From NCBI RefSeq assembly GCF_001939045.1, contig NZ_MKIM01000027.1, positions 839,304-903,303 of the forward strand: a DNA stretch of 64,000 bases. Reading direction: 5' to 3'. Source of the DNA: Rhizobium oryziradicis (GTDB lineage: Bacteria; Pseudomonadota; Alphaproteobacteria; Rhizobiales; Rhizobiaceae). Position numbers and translations under genes: made by a program. Positions 26,280-35,578 of this stretch are shown in pieces (position 1 is the stretch's first letter; the number at the start of each line of letters is the position of its first letter). The notes beneath the pieces were generated by a model, which saw only the letters and a program-made list of their open reading frames with translations, did no database searches and was not told where the DNA came from.

Positions 26280-26782
26280 TATTTATCACTCAAGTTGAAA
26301 CTGGATGATGACCCTACTTTGACGTAATAGACCTCTGTGCCAGTTAATTGCCAATATGCAGTCTCAGACACCTCGTTTAGATCTTCATTGTCAGGTTTGC
26401 CGAGTTCTATTTTTAGATCGCTCAGAAGGTTGCTTTTGTTTGTTAAGCTGTAACTGCAAACACGGGCCGGATTTAATCCGGTTGCGACCCAAAAAACCAA
26501 GGCGCTTTGAGTTTGTTCATCTCGCCAGCCAATGACATCAACCGTAACATGATTGTATTTCTCATAAGACGACTTCCAATTGGTGTCATCTTCCATTCTG
26601 GGCCAGCCGAGCGCGTTGCCTTTGGTTGTTGCCTCCGCCACGCTCCGTGATCGACACACTTCCAGAGCTTGCTTCGTAGAAATTTCCGCAGCGAATGGCT
26701 GGGTTACGGACGCTAAACAAATATATGCGGATGATAAGAATAATGGCGCAATTTTTTGCCGATTAAGTCCTAAATATCTCAA
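26279..26782 (-). CDS. Hypothetical secreted protein, TTG start
   Basis: 167 residues. An ATG exists eight codons upstream, but GGAGG sits seven bases before the TTG at 26782, which I take as start. It gives MRYLGLNRQKIAPLFLS, a good signal peptide with cleavage near PFAA-E. The mature part holds two cysteines and a WQLTGTEVYYVKVG stretch; no domain recognised. It forms a two-gene unit with the membrane protein at 25806. Confidence 0.62.
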   Translation of the reverse strand: MRYLGLNRQKIAPLFLSSAYICLASVTQPFAAEISTKQALEVCRSRSVAEATTKGNALGWPRMEDDTNWKSSYEKYNHVTVDVIGWRDEQTQSALVFWVATGLNPARVCSYSLTNKSNLLSDLKIELGKPDNEDLNEVSETAYWQLTGTEVYYVKVGSSSSFNLSDK

Positions 26783-26861
26783 TTGAAATCCTCCGCAGCC
26801 GGTCATTTCCTAAAAAGGATGGCGCACGGCTGCTTATTTTCAAGACACCGGAGACCTTTAA

Positions 26862-27329
26862 ATGAAAGGCCGCAAGCCCACATCGGAAAACGTTGTGCCG
26901 CTGAAACCAGAAGATGGGCAGGGCGCTAACTTTGAGGCGCGGGCGGTGGCCAAGGCACGGGAGCTGCGGCCTGATGAATTGCCGTTTGATGTGCGCGCCA
27001 TTTGGGATCGGCTGGCACCTGGGCTGTGTGATCCGCGCAAGAACCGGCTGAATGAAATCAATGCCTATATGTTTGAGCAGCTTTGCTGGACCATTGCCCG
27101 CCATGAGCGGTTGCGGCTGGATGTGCGGGAAGGCGGGGAAACCTATGAGAGCGAAACCCGCAACGGCAAACAGCTAAAGAGCCGCCCGGAAGTCAGCCAG
27201 TTGAACGAGACGTGGCGGCAAATTCGGGCGCTGGCGAGTGATTTTGGCATGACGCCGTCTGCCGAGCGCGGTTTGCAGGCGACCGGCCAGTTAGGATTTG
27301 AGTTCCCAACCGATGATGGATTCGATTGA
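26862..27329 (+). CDS. P27-family terminase small subunit
   Basis: 155 residues. MKGRKPTSENVVPLKPEDG is the typical P27 terminase N-terminus, followed by RPDELPFDVRAIWDRLAPGL and the C-terminal LASDFGMTPSAERGLQ. It recognises phage DNA and delivers it to the large subunit. Overlaps the 5' end of the large-subunit gene. Confidence 0.92.
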   Translation: MKGRKPTSENVVPLKPEDGQGANFEARAVAKARELRPDELPFDVRAIWDRLAPGLCDPRKNRLNEINAYMFEQLCWTIARHERLRLDVREGGETYESETRNGKQLKSRPEVSQLNETWRQIRALASDFGMTPSAERGLQATGQLGFEFPTDDGFD

Positions 27330-29130
27330 TGTTGTGGTGCCGGATGTCAGCTATGATGACGATCCGGTCACGGCTTGGGCCTGTGATGTGGTGCGCGGCG
27401 ATGTTGTTGCCGGTCCTCATATTCGCAATGCCTGCCGCCGTCATCTTCTGGACCTTCGCGATGGCCCGGCAAGGGGGCTGCTTTGGGATCTGGAAATCGC
27501 AAACAAGCGCATCAAGTGGTTTGGCGATAAGCTGCGGCTGAACGGCGGACAGTTCGAGGGGCGGCGGTTTACGCTTCATCCCAGCCAAGCCTTTCGCGTC
27601 GGTTCTCTGTTTGGCTGGAAATGGGCCGAAACCGGGCTTCGCCGCTTTCGCCGGTTTTATGATGAGGAAGGCAAGGGCAACGGCAAATCGCCGCTGCTGG
27701 CGGGCATTGGCATTTGCATGATGGTGGCCGATGGCGAACCGCGTGCCGAGATTTATGCAGCCGCTGCCAAGAAAGATCAGGCGCAAGTGCTGTTTCGCGA
27801 TGCGGTGGCCATGCGCGACCAATCGCCGGAACTGACACGGCGGATTATACCGTCTGGCGTAAACCCGGTCTGGCAGCTGACCTATATCAGCAAGGGCGGC
27901 GATAAGCGGTTCTTTAAGCCGATCTCGGCAGACAAAGCCCAATCTGGCCCGCGTCCGTCTTGTGCATTGTGTGATGAGGTGCACGAACATCCCAACCGGG
28001 ATGTTATCGAAATGCTGGAACGCGGCTTTAAATTCCGCAAACAGCCGCTTTTGGTCATGGCCACCAACTCCGGTTCTGATCGAAAATCCATCTGCTGGGA
28101 AGAACATCAACACGCGGTCGAGGTGGCGGCGGGCATCAAGCAAGATGACACGACCTTTGCCTTTGTCTGTTCGCTGGATGAGGGCGATGATTGGGAAAAT
28201 GATCCAAGCTGTTGGGTGAAGGCAAACCCGCTGCTCGATGTCACCGTGACCTCGGAGTATTTGCAGGGCGTGGTGGATCAAGCCCGGCTGATGCCGGGCA
28301 AGCGCAACAGCATTGCAAGGCTTCACTTTTGCGAGTGGACGCAATCGGTCAATGCCGCCATCAAGCGTGAAGCATGGATGGCCTGCCAAGCGCCGGTTGA
28401 TCTGGAGGAGCTGGTGGACAAGGGTTATCCCTGCTTTGGCGGGCTGGACCTGTCGAAGACGCGGGATTTTACCGCACTCACGCTCACATGGCTTGTCGAT
28501 GCCACCAAGGATTCGGAACGGCTGGTGTCAAAAACATGGTTTTGGTCGCCTGCCGATACCTTGCGAGATCGCGCCAGCACCGACCAGGCACCCTATGAGC
28601 TGTGGCGGGATCAAGGTTTCATTGAAGCCGTGCCCGGTCAGCGGCTTAAATATGCATGGCTTGCCAAAGCGCTTGCCGAGATCTGCGCCCGGTTTGAACC
28701 CAGCGAGATTGCCGCCGACCAATATGGCTTGGAGCAATTGAGCGAACACTTGGGCGATGATGGCGTGTCCTTGCCGCTGACCATTCACCCGCAAGGCTTT
28801 CAAAAGCGGGTGCTGGAACGCGACAAACATGCAGCTGATGGCGAACAGGAGATTTATCTCTGGATGCCAGACAGCATCAACAAGCTGGAAAACGCGATCT
28901 ATGAGCAGCGCTTGCAGATCGACCCAAACCCGATGCTCGATCTGTGTGCGGCAAGCGTGGTCTATGCCGAAAACCGGACGGGGCAGCGCATGTTTGATAA
29001 GGAACACGCCTTCGGGCGCATCGACGGCATGGTGTCTTTGGCCATGTCGATGGGCATGACGCTTTGCAAAGAGCGCGCAACGGGGCCGGATTTAGGCTCG
29101 TATTTGCAGGATATGGCGGGGCGATTATGA
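27313..29130 (+). CDS. Terminase large subunit
   Basis: 605 residues. Packaging ATPase-nuclease of the HK97/P27-linked type. Walker A-like GKGNGKSPLL near residue 120; LCDEVHEHPN as Walker B region; nuclease-domain residues in GGLDLSKTRDFTALTL. Start taken at the ATG 27313; a TTG at 27298 is alternative. The stop overlaps the portal ATG. Confidence 0.95.
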   Translation: MMDSIDVVVPDVSYDDDPVTAWACDVVRGDVVAGPHIRNACRRHLLDLRDGPARGLLWDLEIANKRIKWFGDKLRLNGGQFEGRRFTLHPSQAFRVGSLFGWKWAETGLRRFRRFYDEEGKGNGKSPLLAGIGICMMVADGEPRAEIYAAAAKKDQAQVLFRDAVAMRDQSPELTRRIIPSGVNPVWQLTYISKGGDKRFFKPISADKAQSGPRPSCALCDEVHEHPNRDVIEMLERGFKFRKQPLLVMATNSGSDRKSICWEEHQHAVEVAAGIKQDDTTFAFVCSLDEGDDWENDPSCWVKANPLLDVTVTSEYLQGVVDQARLMPGKRNSIARLHFCEWTQSVNAAIKREAWMACQAPVDLEELVDKGYPCFGGLDLSKTRDFTALTLTWLVDATKDSERLVSKTWFWSPADTLRDRASTDQAPYELWRDQGFIEAVPGQRLKYAWLAKALAEICARFEPSEIAADQYGLEQLSEHLGDDGVSLPLTIHPQGFQKRVLERDKHAADGEQEIYLWMPDSINKLENAIYEQRLQIDPNPMLDLCAASVVYAENRTGQRMFDKEHAFGRIDGMVSLAMSMGMTLCKERATGPDLGSYLQDMAGRL

Positions 29131-30410
29131 GCATATGGAATGGTCTTTTTGGCCGTCGCAACGTCAAGCTTTCAAACCGGGATGATGCGGAGACCATTGC
29201 CGCATCGCTTGGGGCTTCCAGCAGTGCGGCGGGCAAAGCGGTGACACCGGATTCGGTGTTGCAGCTGGCCACCGCCTGGTCGTGCATCCGGCTGTTGTCG
29301 GAAACCATTGGCACGCTGCCCTTGCAGGTCTATCAGCGCCAAGGCGAGGTTAAATCCTTGGCGCGGGACCATTCTCTGTATGGGCTTTTGCACGATAGCC
29401 CAAACAGCGATCAGACGGCGGCGGAATTTGTTGAGGCGATGATTGCCTGCCTGTGTCTTTGGGGCAATTTCTACGCTCGAAAACAGTTTGTCGGCAAACG
29501 GCTGGTGGCGATTGAGCAGCTTCGCCCTGACAGAATGAGCGTGAAGCGTAACGCTATGGGGCGGCGGGTTTACACCTACAGCGGCGGGGCCAAGGCCGAA
29601 ACCTTTGACGAAGACGCGATTTTCCATGTGCGCGGCTTTGGCGTGGGCGGCGATGTTGGCCTCTCACCCATTAGCTATGCCCGGCAAACCATGGGCACGG
29701 CGCTGGCCGCCGATGAAACGGCGGCGGAAACCTTCCGCAACGGCTTGCAGATCTCCGGCTTTATCAAGGAAGCCATGGGCACCAAAGCCACCAAGGAACA
29801 GCGCGTGGAAATGATGCAGCTCTTTGATAGCTTCATGGGGTCGCGCAATGCAGGCAAGGTCATGCCGCTGCCCTACGGGTTTGATTTTGCCTCGATCAGC
29901 ATGAACCCAGAAGATGCGCAACTGCTGCAAACCCGGCGTTTCCATGTGGAAGAGATTTGCCGCTGGTTTCGGGTGCCACCGTTCATGGTGGGCCATACGG
30001 AAAAGTCGAGCAGCTGGGGCACGGGGCTGGAACAGCAGATGATCGGCTTTTTGACCTTCTCGCTGCGGCCATACCTGACCCGCATTGAACAGGCGATCAA
30101 GAAACAGCTGATTCCATTCAATGAGCGGGCAAACCTCTATGCCGAGTTTAATCTGGGTGGCCTGCTTAGGGCCGATAGCCAAGGCCGTGCGGCGCTGTTG
30201 AGCGCCCTTGGTCAAAACGGATTCCTGACCCGCAACGAGGGCAGGGCGCTGGACAATCGCCCACCCATGCCGGGCGGCGATGTGCTGACCGTGCAATCCA
30301 ACCTGGTGCCGCTCGATCAGCTGGGCAAGGTGCCCGCCACGTCAACGCCAGATGCGCCGTTGCAAACGCCAGCGCCAACACCAACGACGCCTCCACCCAC
30401 CGAGGACTGA
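29127..30410 (+). CDS. Portal protein, HK97 family
   Basis: 427 residues from the ATG overlapping the terminase stop. Typical portal stretches: ATAWSCIRLLSETIGTLPLQVY and RRFHVEEICRWFRVPPFMVGH, plus SSWGTGLEQQMIGFLTFSLRPYLTRIE. It forms the dodecameric DNA gateway at the capsid vertex. The last 30 residues are a P/T-rich tail. Confidence 0.95.
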   Translation: MSIWNGLFGRRNVKLSNRDDAETIAASLGASSSAAGKAVTPDSVLQLATAWSCIRLLSETIGTLPLQVYQRQGEVKSLARDHSLYGLLHDSPNSDQTAAEFVEAMIACLCLWGNFYARKQFVGKRLVAIEQLRPDRMSVKRNAMGRRVYTYSGGAKAETFDEDAIFHVRGFGVGGDVGLSPISYARQTMGTALAADETAAETFRNGLQISGFIKEAMGTKATKEQRVEMMQLFDSFMGSRNAGKVMPLPYGFDFASISMNPEDAQLLQTRRFHVEEICRWFRVPPFMVGHTEKSSSWGTGLEQQMIGFLTFSLRPYLTRIEQAIKKQLIPFNERANLYAEFNLGGLLRADSQGRAALLSALGQNGFLTRNEGRALDNRPPMPGGDVLTVQSNLVPLDQLGKVPATSTPDAPLQTPAPTPTTPPPTED

Positions 30411-30416
30411 TCACCC

Positions 30417-31097
30417 ATGAAAACCAAGAATTTTGACCTGCAGGTGAAAAGCCTGTCGGAAGACGGCACCTTTTTGGGCTACGGCTCGATTTTTGGCAAT
30501 GTCGATAGCTATGGCGAAAAGGTCATGGCGGGCGCGTTCAACGAAAGCCTTGCCCGCCACAAGGCGCAAGGCTCCAGCGTTAAAATGCTGTGGCAGCACG
30601 ACCCCAGCCAGCCGATTGGCATCTGGGAAGACCTCACAGAAGATAGTCGGGGCCTGCATGGCAAGGGCCGGTTGATCCTTGAGGTTGAGAAGGCCCGCGA
30701 AGCCTTGGCGCTGATGAAGGCCAAGGCGCTGGGCGGTCTTTCCATCGGCTATCGTGAGGAAGACACCGACCGCGACGGCAAGGTGAAGCTTCTCAAAAAG
30801 CTGGACCTTTATGAAATCAGCCCCGTGACCTTTCCCGCCAATGATCAGGCGACGATTGAAAGCGTCAAATCAGACCAATTCACCGAATTTGTGCAACGGC
30901 TGAAGGATGGCAACCCCATGCCAGCCGATGATTTTGCCGAGATCCTGCGCGGCCTCGGTGTTCCACCTTCCATCGCCTCGGAAATTGCCACGCTTGGCTA
31001 TGCCAAGGCGGTCAATGCGCAAACCCATGCTGATGAGGCGGCCAGCAATGCGTTGAAAGCGCTTCGCGATGCCGCCAGCTCCTTCAAAACCCTTTGA
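30417..31097 (+). CDS. HK97-family prohead protease
   Basis: 226 residues. Serine protease of family S78 (herpesvirus protease fold). LWQHDPSQPIG gives the catalytic H61 and GGLSIGYREED gives S109. EISPVTFPANDQA is also diagnostic. It cuts the capsid delta domain during maturation. The C-terminal 70 residues are extra and helical. Confidence 0.94.
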   Translation: MKTKNFDLQVKSLSEDGTFLGYGSIFGNVDSYGEKVMAGAFNESLARHKAQGSSVKMLWQHDPSQPIGIWEDLTEDSRGLHGKGRLILEVEKAREALALMKAKALGGLSIGYREEDTDRDGKVKLLKKLDLYEISPVTFPANDQATIESVKSDQFTEFVQRLKDGNPMPADDFAEILRGLGVPPSIASEIATLGYAKAVNAQTHADEAASNALKALRDAASSFKTL

Positions 31098-31129
31098 TCA
31101 TCAAACCAGCCCACCAAAAGGAAAATCCG

Positions 31130-32344
31130 ATGCCTGTAACCACCAGTGAACTCGAAACCTTGGCCCGTGACCTCAAAACAGCCGCCGATGAGGTCAAGCG
31201 CTCTGCCGAAACCACCAATCTCGAACTCAAAAACCTCGGAGCGGTGACGGCGGACACCAAGAAAGCCGCCGATGAGGCGCTGATCAAGCACAATGAGCTG
31301 TCTGCCCGCATGACCGAGCTGGAACAGAAAATGGTGCGCGGCCCCGGTGAGCCGGAACGCCAGAAATCCATAGGCCAGTCGGTGACTGAGCATGAGGATT
31401 TCAAGCATTTTATCAAATCCGGTGCCAAGGGCCGCATGTCGATCTCGGTCAAGGCGATCATTTCCGCGCTCACCACCGATGCCGATGGCTCTGCCGGTGA
31501 TTTGATTGTGCCGCAACGCCAGCCCGGCATTCTGGGCCTGCCACAGCGCCGCTTGACCATTCGCGATTTGATCATGCCGGGGCAAACCTCTTCCAACGCG
31601 ATTCAATATGTGAAGGAAACCGGCTTTATCAACCGAGCCGCCACAGTGTCGGAAACATCGGGCGAGACCAAGCCGCAATCCGAAATCAAGTTTGATATTG
31701 TCACGGCACCCGTTTCCACCATTGCCCATTGGGTGATTGCCACCAAACAGATTCTGGATGATGTGCCACAGCTGCAATCCTATATCGATGGGCGGCTGCG
31801 CTATGGCCTTGCCTTTGTCGAGGAAGCTCAATTGCTGATGGGCAGCGGCACGGGCACCAACCTGAACGGCATTTATACGCAAGCCAGCGCGTTCACACCG
31901 CCGGTTAAACTGCCTGCCGGTGTGACCAAAATTGACGTGATCCGCCTCGCCATGCTGCAAGCATTCCTGGCCGAATATCCGCCAAACGGCATTGTGATGC
32001 ATCCCGGCGATTGGGCAACCATTGAGCTGTTGAAGGATACCACGGGCCGCCACATCATCGGCAATCCGCAAAGTCAGGCAGAGGCGCGGCTGTGGCGTTT
32101 GCCGGTGGTGGAAACGCAAGCCATGCCGCTGGATAACTTCCTGACGGGCGCTTTCCAGCTCGGTGCGCAGATTTTTGACCGTGAAGACGCCAATGTGGAA
32201 ATCTCCACAGAAGACGGCAACAACTTCACCAAAAACCTTGTGACCATCCGTGCAGAAGAGCGCTTGGCTATGGCCACCTATCGGCCAGAGGCGTTTGTAA
32301 AGGGCGCATTTGCCACGGCCATGGCGGCGGCAACGGAAGCGTAA
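31130..32344 (+). CDS. Major capsid protein, HK97 fold
   Basis: 404 residues from MPVTTSEL, with AAGGA before the ATG. The first 110 residues form a coiled-coil delta domain (heptads from ELETLARDLKTAADEVKR), likely removed by the protease. The remainder matches HK97 capsids (IRDLIMPGQTSSNAIQYVKET, PNGIVMHPGDWATIELLKD). Confidence 0.95.
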   Translation: MPVTTSELETLARDLKTAADEVKRSAETTNLELKNLGAVTADTKKAADEALIKHNELSARMTELEQKMVRGPGEPERQKSIGQSVTEHEDFKHFIKSGAKGRMSISVKAIISALTTDADGSAGDLIVPQRQPGILGLPQRRLTIRDLIMPGQTSSNAIQYVKETGFINRAATVSETSGETKPQSEIKFDIVTAPVSTIAHWVIATKQILDDVPQLQSYIDGRLRYGLAFVEEAQLLMGSGTGTNLNGIYTQASAFTPPVKLPAGVTKIDVIRLAMLQAFLAEYPPNGIVMHPGDWATIELLKDTTGRHIIGNPQSQAEARLWRLPVVETQAMPLDNFLTGAFQLGAQIFDREDANVEISTEDGNNFTKNLVTIRAEERLAMATYRPEAFVKGAFATAMAAATEA

Positions 32345-32411
32345 ACAGCGCTTCATAGGCGCTGCTTCCAGAGACGCAAAACCTCACTCCGAAAGCAGCA
32401 GCTTCCTCATA

Positions 32412-32448
32412 GGCCAACATGGTTAGCAACCGATTAACCATGTTGGCC
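32412..32448 (+). terminator. Strong hairpin after the capsid gene
   Basis: GGCCAACATGGTTA (32412-32425) pairs with TTAACCATGTTGGCC (32434-32448). There is no clear T-run, so it may reduce rather than end readthrough, or stabilise the capsid mRNA 3' end. Confidence 0.55.
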
Positions 32449-32484
32449 GCCTTCAACAAACGATGACAAACAAGGGCATGCATT

Positions 32485-32715
32485 ATGAAACTCGAAGCGC
32501 TTGATAATTTTTACACCGACGAAACCAAACAGGTTTTGGCCGGACGAACCTTTACCGTGGAAAGCCCTGAAACCGCAAAAGAGCTGATCAAGGCGGGCCT
32601 CGCGCAAGAGGTTGAAGACGACGGCGGAGAGGCCACAGATGCGGGTGATCCCGACGCCACCAAGGCCGAGGCCACTCTGAAAAACAAGGCGAAAGCCCCG
32701 CCTGCCAATAAGTGA
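32485..32715 (+). CDS. Small conserved-type head protein
   Basis: 76 residues, MKLEALDNFYTDETKQVLAGRTFTVESPETAKELIKAGLAQEV followed by an acidic then lysine-rich tail. Sits between capsid and connector, the place of small head-assembly factors. No known family assigned. Confidence 0.7.
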   Translation: MKLEALDNFYTDETKQVLAGRTFTVESPETAKELIKAGLAQEVEDDGGEATDAGDPDATKAEATLKNKAKAPPANK

Positions 32716-32723
32716 GGCGCGCC

Positions 32724-33314
32724 ATGCTGGTGTCTGTGATTGAACCGCCCACCGCTGTGGTGACGGTGGAAGAGGCAAGAGCGCATTTGCGCCTCGACCA
32801 CACCGATGATGATGGCTTGCTCGAAACCCTGATCAAGGCGGCAACCGGCTGGATTGATGGTCCAGCCGGTTGGCTTGGCCGCTGCATTGGCGGCCAGATG
32901 CTGGAAATGCGCCTTGCCCGCTGGCCATCACGGGGCAGCGATCTGCCTTTGCCTTATCCGCCTGTGGTGCAGATCGAACAGGTCGCCCACCTCGACAGTG
33001 ATGGCAATGAACAGCCGGTGTCGAATGCGCTCTATCGCTTGGCGGGCAACCGCCTGTGGCTGATGCCGGATTTTGTTGCCCCTGTTGGCGGTGATGAACC
33101 CTATCCGGTGCGCATCCGCTATCGGGCGGGCTATGGCGCAATGAATGCGCAAGGGCAATGGGAGAATGATGCTCCGGACTCGATCAAAGCGGCCATCCTG
33201 ATGCTGGTGGGCCAATGGTATGCCAACCCCGAAGCGGTCGCCACGGCCACCAGCAACGACACCATGCCCTTTGCCGTCGAAGCGCTTCTCCAACCCTATC
33301 GGGTGCTGTCATGA
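32724..33314 (+). CDS. Head-tail connector, gp6-like
   Basis: 196 residues. VTVEEARAHLRLDHTDDDGLLETLIKAATGWID is the signature of HK97 gp6-type connectors, and YPPVVQIEQVAHLDSDG with VRIRYRAGYG is typical of the middle. GAGG lies six bases before the ATG. Forms the ring below the portal. Confidence 0.9.
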   Translation: MLVSVIEPPTAVVTVEEARAHLRLDHTDDDGLLETLIKAATGWIDGPAGWLGRCIGGQMLEMRLARWPSRGSDLPLPYPPVVQIEQVAHLDSDGNEQPVSNALYRLAGNRLWLMPDFVAPVGGDEPYPVRIRYRAGYGAMNAQGQWENDAPDSIKAAILMLVGQWYANPEAVATATSNDTMPFAVEALLQPYRVLS

Positions 33315-33511
33315 AGGTACGGTTTACCGAGGATTTTGATTACCGGCCAACACCGGCCTGCACCATCGCTTACAAAGCCGGGATGGTGGAAACCGTCAAG
33401 CGTGCTTGCGGCGAGGATGCTGTTGCCAAGGGCAAAGCGGTGGAAGTGATGCCGCGTGGCCGCAAAGCCAAGGCCGTCAAAGAGGAGCAAGCCAATGGCG
33501 ACCAACAATAG
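33311..33511 (+). CDS. Small head-joining region protein
   Basis: 66 residues beginning in an ATGA overlap with the connector gene: MKVRFTEDFDYRPTPACTIAYKAGM. Basic C-terminus. Small proteins of this type commonly follow the connector in rhizobial phages; function unknown. Confidence 0.72.
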   Translation: MKVRFTEDFDYRPTPACTIAYKAGMVETVKRACGEDAVAKGKAVEVMPRGRKAKAVKEEQANGDQQ

Positions 33512-33842
33512 CGCGGGCCAGCTGACCGAGCGCGTGGCGTTTGAGCAAAAAGGCAGCGCCCCCGATGGCTATGGCGGCACCACCACCGCCTATGTGGAGC
33601 AATTCACCTGCCGGGCAGGCTTCCAACATTTGCGCGGCGGCGAGGCGGTGCAGGCGGCGCGCCTGCAAGGCCAGCACACCCTTATTATTCGGGTTCGCGC
33701 CAGCAGCCTCACAAAAGCCGTGACAGGGGATTGGCGGGTCCGTGATGCCCGCAAAGGCACAGTTTACGCCATCAAGGACGTGGAGCCGGAAACCAACCGT
33801 ATGTTTATCAGCTTCACATGCCAAAGCGGCGCAACTGGATAA
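33495..33842 (+). CDS. Head-tail adaptor (SPP1 gp16 type)
   Basis: 115 residues from an ATG preceded by GAGGAG. AGQLTERVAFEQKG, GGEAVQAARLQGQHTLIIRVR and WRVRDARKGTVYAIKDVEP follow the head-completion stopper family. Overlaps the previous gene by 17 bases. Confidence 0.88.
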   Translation: MATNNSAGQLTERVAFEQKGSAPDGYGGTTTAYVEQFTCRAGFQHLRGGEAVQAARLQGQHTLIIRVRASSLTKAVTGDWRVRDARKGTVYAIKDVEPETNRMFISFTCQSGATG

Positions 33843-33851
33843 GGTGTCGGC

Positions 33852-34352
33852 ATGTTGAAAGCAAAAGTGCTGGGAAATGAGAAGCTTCGCAAGCGACTGG
33901 ATGAAATTGCACCACTTGCCACCAAATATGCCGCTGATGAAAAACTGAATATTGCGCAAGAGGCTGCCAATTTGATGGCAGATCGAGCGCCTATCAGCAA
34001 TGGCCCAACGGCTGGCGATTATGCCGCGTCTATTGAGGGCGACAAGATCAGCAACAGACCGCAGGCAAAAGCCATGGTCGGAACGCAAGCCAGCAAAGAC
34101 CCGGATGCAGCCGGCATATTCGCGGGTTGGATCTGGCATTTTCTGGAATTTGGAACCAAGCCCCATAACGTCGCAAAAGGCGGCGGCACGGTACTAGGCA
34201 AAAAGCAAACGGCGGCGAATGGCGCAAGGATGCATCCCGGCACTAAAGCGCAACCGCATATATTCCCAACATGGCGGGCCATGCGGGCCGAAGCCAAAAA
34301 ACGCATCAATGCAGCGGTCTTGAGGGGCGTTAAGGAGGCTATGAAAAAATAA
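33852..34352 (+). CDS. HK97 gp10-like tail completion protein
   Basis: 166 residues. FLEFGTKPHN and HPGTKAQPHIFPTWRA are diagnostic for the gp10 family that joins tail to head. The stop overlaps the next ATG (TAATG). Confidence 0.9.
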   Translation: MLKAKVLGNEKLRKRLDEIAPLATKYAADEKLNIAQEAANLMADRAPISNGPTAGDYAASIEGDKISNRPQAKAMVGTQASKDPDAAGIFAGWIWHFLEFGTKPHNVAKGGGTVLGKKQTAANGARMHPGTKAQPHIFPTWRAMRAEAKKRINAAVLRGVKEAMKK

Positions 34353-34762
34353 TGGCCAGCGCTGATCTTGAGCTTCAAGGGGCCATTGTCTCGGCTCTAA
34401 AGGCAAGTGACGATGTGCGGGCGTTTATTGATCAACGGATTTACGACAATCCGCCCCATGGTGCGGTCTTGCCCTATGTAACCCTTGGGGAAACGCAGGA
34501 TTTACGAACGGATATGGTTGGCGCGAATGCCTTCACCATTTTTGCAACGCTACACGCCTGGTCAGATTATCCGGGTGGCTTCATGGAAGTGAAGCAAGTT
34601 TCAAACGCGGTGATCGAATGCGTGCATCTCGCGCCTCTTGTGCTTCCAAGCCACCGGCTTGTTTCGATTGAACACCACAACACTCGCACATTTAGAGATC
34701 CTGACGGCGTCACCAGTCATGCCGTCATTGAATTTGTCGCTTTTGTTGAGCGCCAGAACTAA
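34352..34762 (+). CDS. Tail terminator-like protein (DUF3168)
   Basis: 136 residues. LQGAIVSALKASDDVRAFIDQRIYDNPP and LPYVTLGETQDLRTD match DUF3168 proteins, which cap the tail tube. Coupled to the gp10-like gene. Confidence 0.88.
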   Translation: MASADLELQGAIVSALKASDDVRAFIDQRIYDNPPHGAVLPYVTLGETQDLRTDMVGANAFTIFATLHAWSDYPGGFMEVKQVSNAVIECVHLAPLVLPSHRLVSIEHHNTRTFRDPDGVTSHAVIEFVAFVERQN

Positions 34763-34784
34763 CCCAACTCACACATAGGAGAAT

Positions 34785-35219
34785 ATGATGGCAGAAGGTC
34801 AGCAGATCGGCCGCACACTGCTTATTCAGATTGGTGACGGTCAAAGCCCTGAGGCATTCACCAATCTTTGCGGCATCACAACCCGCAGCTTCAATCTCTC
34901 TGCAAGTGAGGTTGATACGACGATTCCAGACTGTAACAATCCGGGCGGACCGGTTCAACGCACGGCGGAACCGGGCATTGTTCAGCGGAAATTTACAGGC
35001 TCCGGCAAGTTCTACAAAGGCCCAACCTCGTCCATTTTCATGGCGCATGTGCGCAATGCGACGGTGTTCAATGCCAAGGTAATTGTGCCAGGCGATGGCA
35101 CTTACACAGGCCCATGGATGGCCTCTGAGTTTGAATTTTCAGGGGAAATGGAGGGAAATATGGATTTTAATACCACCATTTCCGCGGCTGGCCCGCTGAC
35201 CTTTGTTGCGGAGGCATGA
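34785..35219 (+). CDS. Major tail tube protein
   Basis: 144 residues. ASEVDTTIPDCNNPGGPVQRTAEPGIVQRKFTGSGKF is typical of siphovirus and GTA-type tail tube proteins. GGAG sits upstream of the ATG pair. Its stop overlaps the ATG at 35216, just before the chosen chaperone start. Confidence 0.88.
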   Translation: MMAEGQQIGRTLLIQIGDGQSPEAFTNLCGITTRSFNLSASEVDTTIPDCNNPGGPVQRTAEPGIVQRKFTGSGKFYKGPTSSIFMAHVRNATVFNAKVIVPGDGTYTGPWMASEFEFSGEMEGNMDFNTTISAAGPLTFVAEA

Positions 35220-35221
35220 TC

Positions 35222-35578
35222 ATGGAAAAAAGCGAAAAGCCTTTCCCGCTGGAGGTCAACGGCGCGCGTGGTGAAGTTGCCCTGTGGGTTGGCGACGTGC
35301 CTTTGGTGATTGCTGCTGAGATTGGCAAGCTTGCGGCTGTTTCGACGCGGCTGGGCTGCAAAAGCATGTCCGATCTGTTTTTGCGACTAACCAGTGTCGA
35401 GGTTGCTGCAACATTGGCTGCCCTCGATCTTTTGACAGTTCGCGGGGAAACGGAAACGGCGATCAAGAAACTGCGGTTAAAGCATTTTTCGGCCTGCTCT
35501 CAGGCATTCTCCAGCGCGTTATCGCATCATCTTGATGGTGATACGGGAAACCCGGAGGCCGTAGGTCAAGCGGCGTAA
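35222..35578 (+). CDS. Tail assembly chaperone, short form (GTA gp10/TAC_11 type)
   Basis: 118 residues. EVNGARGEVALWVGDVPLVIAAEIGKLAAVSTRLGCKSMSDLF is typical of the GTA-gp10/TAC_11 family. GGAGG is seven bases before the ATG at 35222 but only one before the alternative ATG at 35216, so I take 35222. A slippery heptamer at 35545-35551 lets some ribosomes read on in the -1 frame. Confidence 0.85.
   Translation: MEKSEKPFPLEVNGARGEVALWVGDVPLVIAAEIGKLAAVSTRLGCKSMSDLFLRLTSVEVAATLAALDLLTVRGETETAIKKLRLKHFSACSQAFSSALSHHLDGDTGNPEAVGQAA
35545..35551 (+). other. -1 programmed frameshift heptamer
   Basis: GGGAAAC read as G GGA AAC in the frame of the chaperone gene, an exact X XXY YYZ slippery site (GGA is 35546-35548, AAC 35549-35551). 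After slipping, translation continues from CCC at 35551 in the -1 frame, past the zero-frame TAA, to a TAG at 35775. Confidence 0.8.

Noticed and set aside
27193..28389. A 398-codon frame antisense to the terminase large subunit
   Set aside because: Same reason: the plus strand holds conserved terminase motifs and the antisense product has none.
30998..32356. A 452-codon frame antisense to the capsid gene
   Set aside because: Composition typical of a reverse-frame shadow; the plus strand encodes a clear HK97 capsid.
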